A model generated the notes under the pieces. It was not told the origin of the DNA, did not search any database, and saw only the letters and a list, made by a program, of their open reading frames with translations. The position numbers and the translations under genes were made by a program. Positions 5,479 through 6,389 of a stretch of 6,389 bases of DNA are shown piece by piece (position 1 is the stretch's first letter; each line of letters begins with the position of its first letter). This DNA is from Leptospira sp. (GTDB lineage Bacteria; Spirochaetota; Leptospiria; Leptospirales; Leptospiraceae): the NCBI GenBank assembly GCA_021413405.1, contig JAIOQL010000015.1, forward strand, positions 1-6,389, in the 5' to 3' direction.

Positions 5479-6363
5479 ATGCCACCACCGAACGAGTCCT
5501 TTAACGAAGAAAATATAAACCTTACAAATTTTCCGGCTCAAAAAGACCAGAAAACAACGAGGGAGCTCGGAATGCTTTTGTACAGGGTTCTGAACCGGAC
5601 TGATGAAATTCAGACAGGTGGGATCGGTGGTTTGCGCATTCCTCGTGACATTTTCATACGTACATTCACTAATCAGCCTGAACTTTTCAACATTGAAGAC
5701 AAAAACAAATTTATAAAAAGTATTGCCGATTTATTCAAGAACACCGCGCTAACGAATGAGAAACTGGAAGTTTTCTGTACAAAAGTTTTCAATGCATACC
5801 ATGGCGAGATAAAATATCTTCGCGGCAAAACTACACAGTTTTCATTTGATATTATTTTTCAGGTCATTGAATTACTGCAAACCGAAAGCAATTCTCCACA
5901 AAATGAATCAGGCCTCATCACCCTCGAAGACAGGAACAATATCCTGAAACATTTCAAGGCATACAATGAACTCACAAATCTTTTCAAGACATTCCCGAAC
6001 ACAAAATTGATTATCGATAAACGGGATGAGATCATAGAAGAGTTCGGAAATAAACACAATTACATAACCTTTGTGGCACTCGAATCAATGTTCCGGAATA
6101 TCCTGGCCCAGATACTTCTATCGAAAAAACATAACTGCAATACGTTAATCGCCGAGTGGGCAAAAGAATATGGTTTTGATGAGGAGACTGCGTCCCGAAT
6201 CAGAAAATACATACCGGTCGAAACTTCAATAATAGATTTCAGGACTAAATATGCTCAGGCAATGAAAATTGTAAAAGACGACATGGATATGATGTTTCTC
6301 AGAACACTCTCCAACTATTTTGCATCGTGGGTGAGCAACGTTTCCGAACAGCTTCCCGTATAA
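5479..6363 (+). CDS. Hypothetical mostly helical cytoplasmic protein
   Basis: This is a 294-residue protein I do not recognise. It has no signal peptide, membrane segment or clear enzyme motif. Residues 1-25 are polar and likely disordered (MPPPNESFNEEN). From residue 27 on it looks almost wholly alpha-helical and charged, with segments such as TTRELGMLLYRVLNR, DKNKFIKSIADLFKN, NEKLEVFCTKVFNAY and a C-terminal SIIDFRTKYAQAMKIVKDDMDMMFLRTLSNYFASWV. Cysteines occur singly (100, 220), with no metal-binding pair. An in-frame TAG at 5455-5457 limits the start, and the ATG at 5479 is the first available. No Shine-Dalgarno sequence is seen; TATATTAT sits directly before the ATG, so start placement is less certain. 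The next Met (residue 32) would cut into the first helix. It stands alone, with its own upstream palindrome and the repeat region between it and the amidohydrolase. Confidence 0.78.
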   Translation: MPPPNESFNEENINLTNFPAQKDQKTTRELGMLLYRVLNRTDEIQTGGIGGLRIPRDIFIRTFTNQPELFNIEDKNKFIKSIADLFKNTALTNEKLEVFCTKVFNAYHGEIKYLRGKTTQFSFDIIFQVIELLQTESNSPQNESGLITLEDRNNILKHFKAYNELTNLFKTFPNTKLIIDKRDEIIEEFGNKHNYITFVALESMFRNILAQILLSKKHNCNTLIAEWAKEYGFDEETASRIRKYIPVETSIIDFRTKYAQAMKIVKDDMDMMFLRTLSNYFASWVSNVSEQLPV

Positions 6364-6389
6364 TCGTAAAAAGTACAATAACCGCCGAT

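Overview
The window looks like chromosomal DNA of a moderately AT-rich bacterium. The best taxonomic hint is the broken Lon protease at 1835-3924. As I remember the family, its segments (for example the stretch around PLFTEEMKLT and the DFVCSILNLEKEEYQSVIE region) closely resemble Leptospira-type Lon. A spirochaete related to Leptospirales is therefore my best guess; this rests on memory of the family, not on a search.

Layout. At 1-290 (+) is the C-terminal part of an SRPBCC/AHSA1-type protein that begins outside the window. A 175-base gap follows, with a weak terminator-like hairpin. Positions 466-3924 form a leftward (-) block, read in the order lon N-terminal part, lon AAA+/protease part, a DegT-type aminotransferase remnant, and a small membrane-anchored protein with an EF-hand-like loop. 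Spacing is tight: the last two genes overlap by 14 bases, and 54 bases separate lon from degT. Divergent from lon is a complete membrane-anchored amidohydrolase (4023-5180, +). The following gap (5181-5478) holds two inverted blocks of a degenerate 10-base repeat and a perfect 17-base palindrome. The window ends with an unrecognised 294-residue helical protein (5479-6363, +).

The main observation is that the leftward block carries three clean internal losses relative to the families concerned. One removes about 60-65 residues at the Lon coiled coil and leaves a frameshift that splits lon into two ORFs. One removes about 35 residues exactly between the catalytic Ser and Lys of the Lon protease domain, in frame. 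One removes about 165-175 residues of the DegT protein, including its whole catalytic core, in frame. The flanking sequence at each site stays well conserved. This suggests recent deletions or a consensus/assembly artefact rather than old, gradual decay. The amidohydrolase on the other side of the divergent promoter region looks intact.

I found no tRNA, rRNA, CRISPR array, transposase or recognisable new defence or biosynthetic system. The unexplained items are the clustered deletions, the decamer repeat blocks, the palindrome upstream of the last gene, and two proteins of unknown function.
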